Shown here piece after piece: positions 8,651 through 16,646 of a stretch of DNA of 64,000 nt. The notes below the pieces were generated by a model that saw only the letters and a list, made by a program, of their open reading frames with translations, ran no database searches and was not told where the DNA came from. How positions within the stretch are numbered: the stretch's first letter is position 1; each line of letters begins with the position of its first letter. Origin of the DNA: CFX5 sp023384495. GTDB lineage: Bacteria > Chloroflexota > Anaerolineae > Caldilineales > Caldilineaceae. The position numbers and the translations under genes were made by a program. The stretch is taken from contig JASNZV010000019.1 of NCBI GenBank assembly GCA_048499455.1, positions 95,510-159,509 of the forward strand, given 5' to 3'.

Positions 8651-9682
8651 CTAACCTTCGTCCACAGTAATCACGATCCTACCTAGCGCCTTGCCGCTTT
8701 TGAGCAAGGCCAGGGCGTCATTGATTTGTTCCAGCGGAAAGAAGTCGGAGACAATCGACTGCCACTGTTTGCCGGCCACCAGGTCAATCGCGTCGACCGT
8801 ATCCTGGCGCCCGCCAGAACGTGAGCCGACAATCTCCAATTCAAAGCGCGATAGCCACTGCGGGGCCAGCGGCCATGTCTCCTGGGTGTAGCCGATTATG
8901 ACCAGCCGACCATTTTTGCGCAGCGCTTTGACCCCCTGGGCGATGGTCTGCTCGCTGCCGTGGCAATCAAAGACCACATCCACGCCTTCGCCGCCGGTCG
9001 TCGCTCTGATCTGCTCGGCTACTTCTTGACTGTCGGCGAAGAGCAGCGCCGTCACGCCCATCTGCCTGGCCTGAGTGACTTTTACCTCACTAATATCGAT
9101 GGCGATGACATGCGCACCGGCGGCGCGTGCGGCTTGTAAGACACTCAGCCCCACACCGCCTAGGCCGATGACCAAGACCCAGTCTCCAGGGTAAAGGCGC
9201 GCCCGCTGCTTCAGGGCATGCATCGCGCAGACCACCGCATCGGCGATGACGGCGCCGTCGGCAAAGGAGACGTGCGCCGGCAGGTGAAACAACTGACGGG
9301 CCGGGACTTTGAAATAGTCCGCATAGGCGCCGTGGTGTTCGAGCACACCCAAGATGCCCCCCAGGTTGGTGCAAAGGGTCTCCCGATTGGTGCGGCAGTA
9401 GCGACAATTGCCACAGGTGTAGAAGATATTTGGCGCCACTCGATCCCCAGGCGCAAAGCCGGTGACGCAGGCGCCCACGGCGTGGACAACGCCTGCCGGT
9501 TCATGCCCCATGACAAAGGGCAAGCGCGGTTGATAGCCCCAGCCAGCCAGAATATGCAAATCCGTAGCGCAGATCCCGCAGGCTTTGGTGCGAACCAGCA
9601 CTTCCCCCGGCCCCGGTTCAGGCATGGGCAGATCATCAATCACCAGTGGTTGACCAATCTTATGTAAAACCGCAGCGCGCAT
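8651..9682 (-). CDS. Zinc-dependent alcohol dehydrogenase (MDR family)
   Basis: 343 residues. The catalytic zinc ligands are in KACGICATDLH and MGHEPAG, and the structural zinc is bound by the four cysteines of CGNCRYCRTNRETLC. The cofactor motif is GLGGVGLSVLQAA. It resembles sorbitol, threonine or L-idonate dehydrogenases. It starts 9 bases after the isomerase stop and runs into the SDR gene with a 6-base gap. Probable role: NAD(P)-linked oxidation of a polyol or sugar acid in the operon's pathway. Confidence 0.9.
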   Translation of the reverse strand: MRAAVLHKIGQPLVIDDLPMPEPGPGEVLVRTKACGICATDLHILAGWGYQPRLPFVMGHEPAGVVHAVGACVTGFAPGDRVAPNIFYTCGNCRYCRTNRETLCTNLGGILGVLEHHGAYADYFKVPARQLFHLPAHVSFADGAVIADAVVCAMHALKQRARLYPGDWVLVIGLGGVGLSVLQAARAAGAHVIAIDISEVKVTQARQMGVTALLFADSQEVAEQIRATTGGEGVDVVFDCHGSEQTIAQGVKALRKNGRLVIIGYTQETWPLAPQWLSRFELEIVGSRSGGRQDTVDAIDLVAGKQWQSIVSDFFPLEQINDALALLKSGKALGRIVITVDEG

Positions 9683-9691
9683 TCTTGTTTT

Positions 9692-10495
9692 CTACTCCCA
9701 CACTTCCTGCAAATAAGTAACCCCACTCTTGGAACCTTCTTCGGGAAAAGGATAGAGCCACAAATCCAGCATCAGCGGTCCTTGAAAGTGAACCGCCTTG
9801 AGGGCAGTGACGATCCCGGCCAAATCGAGCGTTCCGCTACCCGGTGCAAAGTGAAGCTCCGAGCTTACTCTGTCGCTGTCAGAGAAATGCACCTGTTTGA
9901 TGCGATGGCCGAGCCGATAGATGCCCTCGATATAGCCATCAGGCAGCCCAACGCCAAAGTGACAACAGTCGTAGGTGATGCCAAAGGCAGCGTTGTCGAC
10001 ACGGTCGCAAAGCTGCGTCGCAAAATCGAGGTCAATGCCTAAGGTGTATGGGTGAACTTCGATAAAGAGCTGCACATTTTTCGTATTTGCATAGGTGACG
10101 GAGCGGCGAAAGATCTCGACGGTGCTGTCGAGCACCCAGCCAAAGACTTCAGTCCGGCTCACGCCGGTGGGTTTACGCCCTTCCCAGGTGAGCAGATAAT
10201 CCCCGCCCAGCGTATGCACCAGATCAATGTCACGCTTGAGTTCAGTCACCACCGTATCGACATCTGCCGGTGACGATAGGGCGGAAAAGTAGGCGGCGTC
10301 GGCGGCGTTGACCCCGGTGAGCGTGAGGCCTAAGGAGCGGATGAAGTCGGCCAGTTGGCGGCGCAAGGGGTCGGTTTTGCAGACGGCAATCTGCGGCGCC
10401 CATAATTCAACGCCCTGGTAGCCAAACTCGGTCAGCATCCGTATCGCCCGATCCAGCGGATATTGGCGAAAGATCATTGGATTGCCGATAATCAT
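9692..10495 (-). CDS. Sugar phosphate isomerase/epimerase-like TIM barrel protein
   Basis: 267 residues of the AP endonuclease 2 fold (COG1082). Likely metal ligands are the Glu in LFIEVHPYT, the Asp in GITYDCCHFG and the His in IKQVHFSDSD. The last position, usually Glu, appears as Asp in LMLDLWLYP. Members isomerise or epimerise keto-sugars or dehydrate inosose. A 274-base gap with two hairpins separates it from the PhyH gene upstream, so it may be expressed at a different level from the first two genes. Confidence 0.82.
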   Translation of the reverse strand: MIIGNPMIFRQYPLDRAIRMLTEFGYQGVELWAPQIAVCKTDPLRRQLADFIRSLGLTLTGVNAADAAYFSALSSPADVDTVVTELKRDIDLVHTLGGDYLLTWEGRKPTGVSRTEVFGWVLDSTVEIFRRSVTYANTKNVQLFIEVHPYTLGIDLDFATQLCDRVDNAAFGITYDCCHFGVGLPDGYIEGIYRLGHRIKQVHFSDSDRVSSELHFAPGSGTLDLAGIVTALKAVHFQGPLMLDLWLYPFPEEGSKSGVTYLQEVWE

Positions 10496-10552
10496 CGTAC
10501 TGTCGCTCCCGTCATAATGATCGTGTCATGCCTACCTGGAGACCCAACCCAA

Positions 10553-10637
10553 CCTCCGCGCCCAGCGGGCGCCCGTGACCAGAATCAACTTTCTCGACCA
10601 GACGATTTGTGGTCACAGGGCCCTCAGGGCGCGGAGG
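10553..10637. repeat. 85-base imperfect inverted repeat inside the catabolic operon
   Basis: Left arm 10553-10586 (starts CCTCCGCGCCC, ends GTGACCAGAATC) pairs with right arm 10604-10637 (starts GATTTGTGGTCACA, ends GGGCGCGGAGG) around a 17-base loop, with a few mismatches. It sits between the PhyH and isomerase genes, where no gene is seen. It could be an mRNA-processing hairpin or a small dispersed palindromic element. Confidence 0.65.
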
Positions 10638-10705
10638 TCTTGGCGGCGACCAATCGTCAATGTCTCGTTGTGGTGTTCGTACACGTCAAGAAATCACTTC
10701 CCGAT

Positions 10706-10741
10706 CCGCTTGCAAGGGACTTGCCAATCCCTTGTAAGCGG
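10706..10741 (-). terminator. Stem-loop after the PhyH gene
   Basis: The arms CCGCTTGCAAGGGA (10706-10719) and TCCCTTGTAAGCGG (10728-10741) pair over 14 positions with one G-U, around an 8-base loop. It lies 28 bases past the PhyH stop on the minus strand. There is no strong U-tract after it, so a partial terminator or 3'-end stabiliser is more likely than a full stop for the operon. Confidence 0.5.
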
Positions 10742-10769
10742 AAGGAGGGGCTCATTCTTGGACGAACGC

Positions 10770-11528
10770 TCAGCTCGCCTCGTAGAGTTCCGTACGTGTT
10801 TGGGCAACACGGTTCTGGTTCAGCTTCTGCAATTCTGCTGGCATCCGCGCATAGACATCGGGCTGGATCGGCTGGTGGCCCCCTTCGCGCGCCAGGTTCC
10901 ACCACGGTGGATAGTAGGCAATGTTCAAACCCATGCGCTGCTGATCGGTGGTGGTGTTGGCGCCATTGGCGTGCCAGACGCCACCGTGCCACAAAAAGAC
11001 CGAGCCGCGCCGCCCGGTGACGGGCATCAGGTGTTTGTCGGCGGGGTCCATGCCTTTGGGGGGACGCTGACGTGCGCGATGGCTAAAGGGTGCGACCAAC
11101 GTTGCGCCATTTTCGGCGGTGAAATCGGTAATCATCCACATCGAGTTGATCATCCACGGTTCGGCCGGCAACAGGGCTGGCAGATCATGGGCGGAATCGA
11201 CGTGAACGCCACCGGCCGGTGCGCCGGGCTTTACCCACTTGGAGCAAGCCTCGGCCAGACGGGCATTCGGCCCCAGAAAATGGCGGACCACTGCCAATAC
11301 CTTGGGGTGCGCCGCACAGTCCCAACACAGTTCGTCTATATTCATCAGGCCGAAGAGCGTTTGATAGAGTTCATCTTTCTGATTTTGAAACCAGGCGCGG
11401 TTGGCCGGGTCACGATGGAGGCTGAAGTAAGTTTCCGCCATCCGATCCGCTTGCTCTGCCGGAATCGCATCTGCAAGTACGCAGTAGCCATACAGATCCA
11501 AATATTCGATTGCGGCTTGTATCTCCAT
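10770..11528 (-). CDS. PhyH family Fe(II)/2-oxoglutarate dioxygenase
   Basis: 252 residues from ATG 11528, preceded by AAAGGAG at good spacing; a longer frame from 11579 has no such site. The iron ligands are His and Asp of GVHVDSAH and the distal His of GGVWHANGAN, with an Arg after it (TTTDQQR) for 2-oxoglutarate. PhyH enzymes hydroxylate small substrates, including phosphonates, ectoine and acyl chains. It follows the BKACE gene by 52 bases and is one of three divergent PhyH genes in this window. Confidence 0.87.
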   Translation of the reverse strand: MEIQAAIEYLDLYGYCVLADAIPAEQADRMAETYFSLHRDPANRAWFQNQKDELYQTLFGLMNIDELCWDCAAHPKVLAVVRHFLGPNARLAEACSKWVKPGAPAGGVHVDSAHDLPALLPAEPWMINSMWMITDFTAENGATLVAPFSHRARQRPPKGMDPADKHLMPVTGRRGSVFLWHGGVWHANGANTTTDQQRMGLNIAYYPPWWNLAREGGHQPIQPDVYARMPAELQKLNQNRVAQTRTELYEAS

Positions 11529-11580
11529 ACATAGCTCCTTTGATCTCTCTGCAATTCCTGAACCCGGCTCAGTCACCATG

Positions 11581-12501
11581 TCACCCTGTCAGTCCCGTTA
11601 GCTGGCGGGCTTCCTCTGGCGTGGCGATCTCACGACCGATCTCACGGGCGAGGCGGACGGCTCTTTCCACTAGTTCGGCGTTGCTGCGGGCATAGACGCC
11701 CGGCTCGATATAGGGGCAATCCTCCATGCCGACGCGCACATTGCCGCCAATGGCAATCGCGTGGGCGATGACCGACCAGTAGACATCTGGCGTCATACAA
11801 CTCATACTCCAGTTGGCATTGGCTGGCAGGTGATCCACCATAAACTGTAGGCCTTTGGCCGAGGGGGGGGTCCAGCTCTGGCCGGGCCAGCCCAGGAAAA
11901 TGGTTAACCAGAGCGGGTCGGGCAGCAAACCAAACTCGTCCTCGCGCTGTTTTTCGGCGTTATAAAACTCCCCTTTGCGCAGCAATTCAATGGCCCAAAA
12001 GGCGCCAGTGGAAAAGCTCTCGATCTCCAACTTGACATTGCGTTCATTGGCCAGCCGTGCATATTCGCGCAGCTCGGAAATCGGGTGAATGGAATAGCAA
12101 TAACCAGCGGGAGGAAAGCGGGGGTCGGGTTGGAAATATTCATCATGCGAGTCAAAATTGATCGAACTCATGTCTGGACGCAATTTTTCCCAGAGTTCGA
12201 GCTTTTGCTCTAGCCGGATGCTGGCCAGACCAAACTGCACAATGGCTTTGCCTTTGGCGCGAATCCGTTCGGTGATGGTGCGCCAGCCATCAAAGATGGG
12301 AATCTGCAATTGGCGACCATCGGGTTGAATCACCGGATCGTTGGTGTAGCTGCCGTGGATATGACAGATAGAGGCGCCGGCGTCAATGGCGCGACTGTAT
12401 TCATCGGCCAACCCCTGTGGGTCCGTTGGGCGCGGGCCATGCGGGTTATGAGGATAAGTCAGGGTGGTGTCGCAAGTGACAGTGATAACGAGTTTGTTCA
12501 T
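11581..12501 (-). CDS. Beta-keto acid cleavage enzyme (BKACE, DUF849)
   Basis: 306 residues. The zinc ligands His47 and His49 lie in ICHIHGSY, and the C-terminal zinc Glu is in NVRVGMEDCP. The family condenses a beta-keto acid with acetyl-CoA to give acetoacetate and a new CoA ester; the prototype is 3-keto-5-aminohexanoate cleavage enzyme. It is the first gene after the promoter at 12569-12598 and so probably the entry or key step of the seven-gene operon. Substrate is unknown; BKACE specificity varies widely. Confidence 0.9.
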   Translation of the reverse strand: MNKLVITVTCDTTLTYPHNPHGPRPTDPQGLADEYSRAIDAGASICHIHGSYTNDPVIQPDGRQLQIPIFDGWRTITERIRAKGKAIVQFGLASIRLEQKLELWEKLRPDMSSINFDSHDEYFQPDPRFPPAGYCYSIHPISELREYARLANERNVKLEIESFSTGAFWAIELLRKGEFYNAEKQREDEFGLLPDPLWLTIFLGWPGQSWTPPSAKGLQFMVDHLPANANWSMSCMTPDVYWSVIAHAIAIGGNVRVGMEDCPYIEPGVYARSNAELVERAVRLAREIGREIATPEEARQLTGLTG

Positions 12502-12531
12502 AAAAGCTTTGCTCCTGGTGTTGGGTCAAAG

Positions 12532-12598
12532 ATGTGCGCATTATACATAGATGATGCGTATAACACACATTGTACAGTCTGTGGATTAAATCTGTCAA
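12532..12598 (-). promoter_or_regulatory. Catabolic operon promoter with two operator-like sites
   Basis: On the minus strand, -35 TTGACA (12593-12598), an 18-base spacer and -10 TACAAT (12569-12574) precede the BKACE ATG at 12501. One operator-like site overlaps the -10 (12555-12571, reading AATGTGTGTTATACGCA on the minus strand). A second, inverted site lies downstream at 12532-12548 (ATGTGCGCATTATACAT on plus). The same motif recurs at the importer and iclR promoters. Placement suggests repression. Confidence 0.75.
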
Positions 12599-12697
12599 CT
12601 TGATCAACGGCGCGGGTGTATTTCAGAGTGGATTTCAGATCGGAGAAAACGCGCCTCAATACAGTAGCCACAGTAGCCGGCGGGGCGACCATGCCAG

Positions 12698-13108
12698 CTA
12701 CTGATCTATGAAATATTCCCCAGGCGCCTTAAGCCATTGCTCATGAATCGCCCAGAGTCGCTCAACCATCAGGTCACGGGTCACCAGCGAGTCATAAAAG
12801 CGGCCATTTTCCAGGAAGCGGATCAGCACACGCAATTGGCGCAAACAGCGCCGCTTTGCCCGGTTACCCACGTCCATTTGCGCCGCGGTATCTTTGTTCG
12901 GACTGCGCCGCCATTTCACCTGATTGCGTCCTCTTTGCACCCACGCCGCCGGTGGCCGTTCCTCTTGGATAATCTGATTGGCGTCTTGAAACAGTTGCTC
13001 AAATTGACGGCTTGTCCGGCGTTGCAACCAGAGCAGCGCGTAACTGATCAACGCAAAAAGTATCCCGAAGGTGACGGCGATTGCCAAGATGATCCAAAAC
13101 AATGACAT
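12698..13108 (-). CDS. Hypothetical membrane-anchored protein
   Basis: 136 residues, not recognised. One N-terminal membrane helix (about 3-27) is followed by an Arg- and Gln-rich soluble part with helix-forming segments (RRTSRQFEQLFQDANQ, and RQLRVLIRFLENG to the C-terminus). No catalytic motif is seen and the ribosome site before ATG 13108 is weak. It is divergent from the importer operon and lies between the two regulated promoters, so it may be under the same control, though its own promoter was not identified. Confidence 0.6.
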   Translation of the reverse strand: MSLFWIILAIAVTFGILFALISYALLWLQRRTSRQFEQLFQDANQIIQEERPPAAWVQRGRNQVKWRRSPNKDTAAQMDVGNRAKRRCLRQLRVLIRFLENGRFYDSLVTRDLMVERLWAIHEQWLKAPGEYFIDQ

Positions 13109-13140
13109 GGTTGGGTGTCACTTCCAGCGCTTTTGACGAT

Positions 13141-13204
13141 TTGACAAACCTTTTTAGGCCCATTACAATGTGCGCATTACACACAATATGTGCGAATTAT
13201 TCAC
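13141..13204 (+). promoter_or_regulatory. Importer operon promoter with tandem operator-like sites
   Basis: -35 TTGACA (13141-13146), a 17-base spacer and -10 TACAAT (13164-13169) are close to consensus. The site ATGTGCGCATTACACAC (13168-13184) overlaps the end of the -10, and a second copy, ATGTGCGAATTATTCAC (13188-13204), follows in direct orientation 20 bases on. The same -10/operator arrangement is found upstream of the BKACE gene, which links importer and catabolic operon. Confidence 0.8.
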
Positions 13205-13356
13205 CGTTTTGCCATCATCCCATTGTACAACGTTCAGGCAATATCGATGTAATTGAGCAATTCGGTGATGCTCAGCCCCATGTCATGTCGATGAATTTTC
13301 TGGTTTTCTCATCTTTACCTGCTGTATGTGCTTAAAGCCACAAAGGAGAGGATCAT

Positions 13357-15387
13357 ATGAGGAAGAAGCGGATAACCAGCTTGCTGGTGAGTGCGGTGTT
13401 GCTCGTCCTGGTGGGCTGCCAGGGGTCGTCCGCCCCGGCAGAACAGGCCCCAGCCGCAGTGGACGCGGACAGATCGGCCAGCGAGCCGGTCGCCCAAGCG
13501 GGTGCAGGCGCCAGCTGTGATGCAGCTTGGAGCGAAGGGATGACCTTCTGCGAAGCGCCGATGTTGGCAGCCAGCGTCGCCGCCGGTGAACTTCCCCCGA
13601 TTGAAGAACGCATCCCGTTGGAGCCATTAGTTGGCAACCCACGCATTCCGTGGACCACCATGGAAAAGGGGGTGTATGGCGGCGCCCTCCGGTTGATCGA
13701 CTATGACGCCGGCACGGTCGGCCATGATGCTGGCTGGGCGAACAATGAACAGTGGATGGAGACAGCTGGCCTCTCCCATGATGCGGCTACGCTGACCGGT
13801 GGCATTTTCAAGGCCATCGACGTGAGCGATGACGAACAACTCTTCACCTTCCACATGCGCAAAGGCATGAAGTTCTCCAACGGCGCTGACTTTACCAGCG
13901 AAGACATTGCCTTCTGGTGGAACGATGTCATGAATCATGCACAGCTGACGCCGGTCATTAGCCAGAATTTCCGCGCCGGTCACAAACCGGATGGCAATCC
14001 ACCCACCTTTGCTGTCATTGATGACTACACCTTTACCTTTGCCTTTGATCAACCCTACGGCGGTTGGACCGGCCTGATGACCTATGGGTCCGGATTGGGC
14101 AATCTGACCGACAGTGATTATTTGAAGCAGATCCATGCTGACTATGCCGATCCAGATGAACTGGCGGCCAAGGTCAGCGAACGGGGCTTTGAAGAAGGCG
14201 AGTGGTACCGGCTCTGGGGTTATTATCTGAGCACCAACAACCAACACCTGACTGGTTTGCCCCGCTATAGCCCCTGGATCCTCACCGAGATGAGCGAGAC
14301 GAGCGCCAAACTGGAACGCAACCCCTACTACTGGAAGGTCGATGAGTGGGGCCAACAGCTGCCCTACATTGACACGGTGGAAGTGAAAATTGTGCAAGAT
14401 GTGAGCGCGGCAGCCGTTGAGATTATCGCCGGCAATGTGGACCTGGCGCGGCGTCCCGTCAACCCGGCCAACCTGCCCCTCTACATGCAATATGCCGACG
14501 AGAAAGGCTACAACGTTCACATCCAGGACCAGCACGCCTCGCTGGGGGAAGTCTTCCTCAACATTACCTATGAAGACCCGATCTGGCAAGAATTTGTGGG
14601 CAATGTCGAATTTCGTAAGGCGCTCTCCATGGCAATTGACCGGGCGCAAATCATTGACGCGGTCTATTTTGGCATTGCAAGAGAGCCGCACACGATTCCT
14701 GCGCCAGGGTATGACCCCGATGGCGCCCGTGCGATTCTTGATAGCTTGGGCCTGAACCAGACCGACGCCGATGGCTGTCGCCTGGGACCGGATGGCAATC
14801 CCTTCACGATTCCCTTTGAGATGGCTGAATTTACCGGCGAAGAGATTCCCGTCGGTGAATTGGTCTCGAAGTTCTGGAGAGATGTGGGGATTTGCACCAC
14901 CGTCAAGCAGATCGAGACCAATCTGTTCCTGACCAAGACCGCCGCTAACGAGAGCCAGGCCTTTACCTGGTGGGCGCACTACCCGCGCTGGCCGTTCCAC
15001 GAAAACGGCGATTACATCGGCCAGGCCTGGCAGCAGACTTATGCCCCGTTGTGGATGCGTTGGATCACTTGGAATATGGGCGGGGGCAAAGAGGCCGCCG
15101 CGGATCCGGATGAAACCGACCCTAAGGTGGTAGGCATCGAACCGCCCCAAGCCTATCTGGATCTGCGCGCCAAACAAGATCAACTCTTTGCCACCTCGAA
15201 TCCCAACACGCAGAAACAGCTTTGGGATGAGATGCGCCAGATTATTTCTGACAACATGTTCTGGATTCCCATTGTCGATCCAGTTCAAGGGCCGCTGATT
15301 GTCAACGCCCGGTTGGGCAATGTGGCCGAGACCGGTGTCGCCATCGAAAACGCGGCTGCAGCGGAGTGGTTCTTCTATAAGAATTAG
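13357..15387 (+). CDS. ABC importer substrate-binding lipoprotein (SBP family 5)
   Basis: 676 residues. The signal ends in lipobox LVGC (Cys21), so the protein is lipid-anchored outside the membrane. The mature part has the family 5 (DppA/OppA) fold, with IKTVTFHMRKG-type and FRKALSMAIDR motifs recognisable as LFTFHMRKGMKFSNG and VEFRKALSMAIDRAQI. AAAGGAG lies before ATG 13357. Family 5 proteins bind peptides, but many in this type of genome bind oligosaccharides. Two permeases and two ATPases follow. A sugar-like ligand is inferred from the regulon. Confidence 0.92.
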   Translation: MRKKRITSLLVSAVLLVLVGCQGSSAPAEQAPAAVDADRSASEPVAQAGAGASCDAAWSEGMTFCEAPMLAASVAAGELPPIEERIPLEPLVGNPRIPWTTMEKGVYGGALRLIDYDAGTVGHDAGWANNEQWMETAGLSHDAATLTGGIFKAIDVSDDEQLFTFHMRKGMKFSNGADFTSEDIAFWWNDVMNHAQLTPVISQNFRAGHKPDGNPPTFAVIDDYTFTFAFDQPYGGWTGLMTYGSGLGNLTDSDYLKQIHADYADPDELAAKVSERGFEEGEWYRLWGYYLSTNNQHLTGLPRYSPWILTEMSETSAKLERNPYYWKVDEWGQQLPYIDTVEVKIVQDVSAAAVEIIAGNVDLARRPVNPANLPLYMQYADEKGYNVHIQDQHASLGEVFLNITYEDPIWQEFVGNVEFRKALSMAIDRAQIIDAVYFGIAREPHTIPAPGYDPDGARAILDSLGLNQTDADGCRLGPDGNPFTIPFEMAEFTGEEIPVGELVSKFWRDVGICTTVKQIETNLFLTKTAANESQAFTWWAHYPRWPFHENGDYIGQAWQQTYAPLWMRWITWNMGGGKEAAADPDETDPKVVGIEPPQAYLDLRAKQDQLFATSNPNTQKQLWDEMRQIISDNMFWIPIVDPVQGPLIVNARLGNVAETGVAIENAAAAEWFFYKN

Positions 15388-15420
15388 GCGAGTGGTGCGG
15401 TCACTAAATTTTTGGAAATC

Positions 15421-15492
15421 GTACACGGATTTCGCAGATGAACGCGGATACCATCCAGAGGGAATCAGTGTTTATCCATGTAATCCGTGTAC
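15421..15492. repeat. Intergenic inverted repeat of the 'ACGGATT...AATCCGT' type
   Basis: Arms GTACACGGATT (15421-15431) and AATCCGTGTAC (15482-15492) are exact reverse complements, with further GGAT and ATCC words between. Similar 'acggattt...aatccgtg' sequences are common in intergenic DNA of many bacteria. It sits 33 bases after the binding-protein stop and may limit read-through into the permeases. Confidence 0.6.
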
Positions 15493-15515
15493 AAACATGA
15501 AATGGTCGCACTACT

Positions 15516-15607
15516 GACTTAGAAATTATCTCAAAATCTCGGTGTCACACCTGTATTGTCCGAGAGCGTCCCAGAGCCACAACCGATTTTGAGATAGTTT
15601 CTAAGTC
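15516..15607. repeat. 92-base palindromic element, copy 1
   Basis: Its 23-base arms (15516-15538, beginning GACTTAGAAATTATC; 15585-15607, ending TAGTTTCTAAGTC) match at 22 positions. The middle carries GTGTC, CAC, TGTA and CCACAACC words that recur in a second copy at 39611-39693. No gene is inside. It lies between the binding protein and the first permease, 38 bases before the permease ATG. Confidence 0.7.
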
Positions 15608-15644
15608 GCGCAGTGAAACGATAGATACCAGAGGGATCGTACTC

Positions 15645-16646
15645 ATGTTGTTGCCCTATATTGCCAAACGGATTTTGATCCTTATCCCGCTGTTGTTCAT
15701 GATCTCGATCATCTCGTTCATCCTCATCCAGCTCCCGCCGGGTGATTTTTTGAACATGTACATCATGCAATTGCGCGCATCGGGTACGAATATCCACGAG
15801 GAACAGATTGCACAGCTTAAGTTTCTCTATGGCTTGGATAAAACATTGCCTGAGCAATATCTGCTCTGGATGAAGAACATTTTATTCCACGGCAACTTCG
15901 GCAACTCGTTTCAATACAATCGGCCGGTGGCCGACATTCTGCTGGCGCGCATCCCGCTGACGGCAGCGGTCTCCATTGCCACAACCATTTTTATCTGGCT
16001 GGTGGCCGTGCCGATTGGCATCTATTCGGCGACCCACCAATATTCTCTGGTGGATTACTTCTGGACCTTTGTCTCCTTCATCGGGGTGGCTGTGCCTTCT
16101 TTCTTGTTGGCGCTGATCTTCATCTGGATCGCCTTTGTTGTCTTTGACATTTCCGCGATTGGCCTCTTTTCACCCCAGTTTGAAAACGCGCCTTGGAGCT
16201 TTGCAAAAGTGCTTGATTTGTTGAAACATATTTGGGTGCCGGTGGTGATCATCGGAATGAGCGGCACCGCCGGCCTGATGCGCACCATGCGCGGTATGAT
16301 GCTCGACGAACTGAACAAGCAATATGTGATCACTGCCCGCGCCAAGGGATTGAGCGAACTCCGTCTGTTGGTAAAATATCCTGTGCGCACTGCCATGAAC
16401 CCGGTCATCAGCACGATTGGCTGGATGCTGCCGGCCATTGTGGGTGGAGAGGTGTTGGTCTCCATGGTGCTGAACATCCCGACCATCGGCCCCGTTTTGT
16501 TTACAGCATTGATGAACCAGGATATGTACCTGGCCGGCAGCATTGTCTTTATCCTTAGTGTCTTGACCGTGGTCGGCACGTTGATCTCTGATATTCTGCT
16601 GGTCTGGTTGGACCCGCGCATTCGCTACGAGGAAGTCGCCCAATGA
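15645..16646 (+). CDS. ABC importer permease (DppB type)
   Basis: 333 residues with about six membrane helices. It begins with the family's typical helix (IAKRILILIPLLFMISIISF). The cytoplasmic coupling loop has the form ITARAKGLSELRLL before the last helices, ending DPRIRYEE. It forms the translocation pore with the next gene product, whose start overlaps this stop as ATGA. The pair belongs with the binding protein upstream and the two ATPases downstream. Confidence 0.93.
   Translation: MLLPYIAKRILILIPLLFMISIISFILIQLPPGDFLNMYIMQLRASGTNIHEEQIAQLKFLYGLDKTLPEQYLLWMKNILFHGNFGNSFQYNRPVADILLARIPLTAAVSIATTIFIWLVAVPIGIYSATHQYSLVDYFWTFVSFIGVAVPSFLLALIFIWIAFVVFDISAIGLFSPQFENAPWSFAKVLDLLKHIWVPVVIIGMSGTAGLMRTMRGMMLDELNKQYVITARAKGLSELRLLVKYPVRTAMNPVISTIGWMLPAIVGGEVLVSMVLNIPTIGPVLFTALMNQDMYLAGSIVFILSVLTVVGTLISDILLVWLDPRIRYEEVAQ

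Noticed and set aside
12538..12545. A second promoter with TATAAT on the minus strand within the first operator site
   Set aside because: No -35 at usual spacing, whereas the TTGACA/TACAAT pair just upstream is complete. The TATAAT word is part of the operator-like motif.
13627..15426. Minus-strand open frame of 599 codons opposite the binding-protein gene
   Set aside because: It mirrors the codon pattern of the family 5 binding protein on plus and gives a His/Gly-rich product with no recognisable domain.
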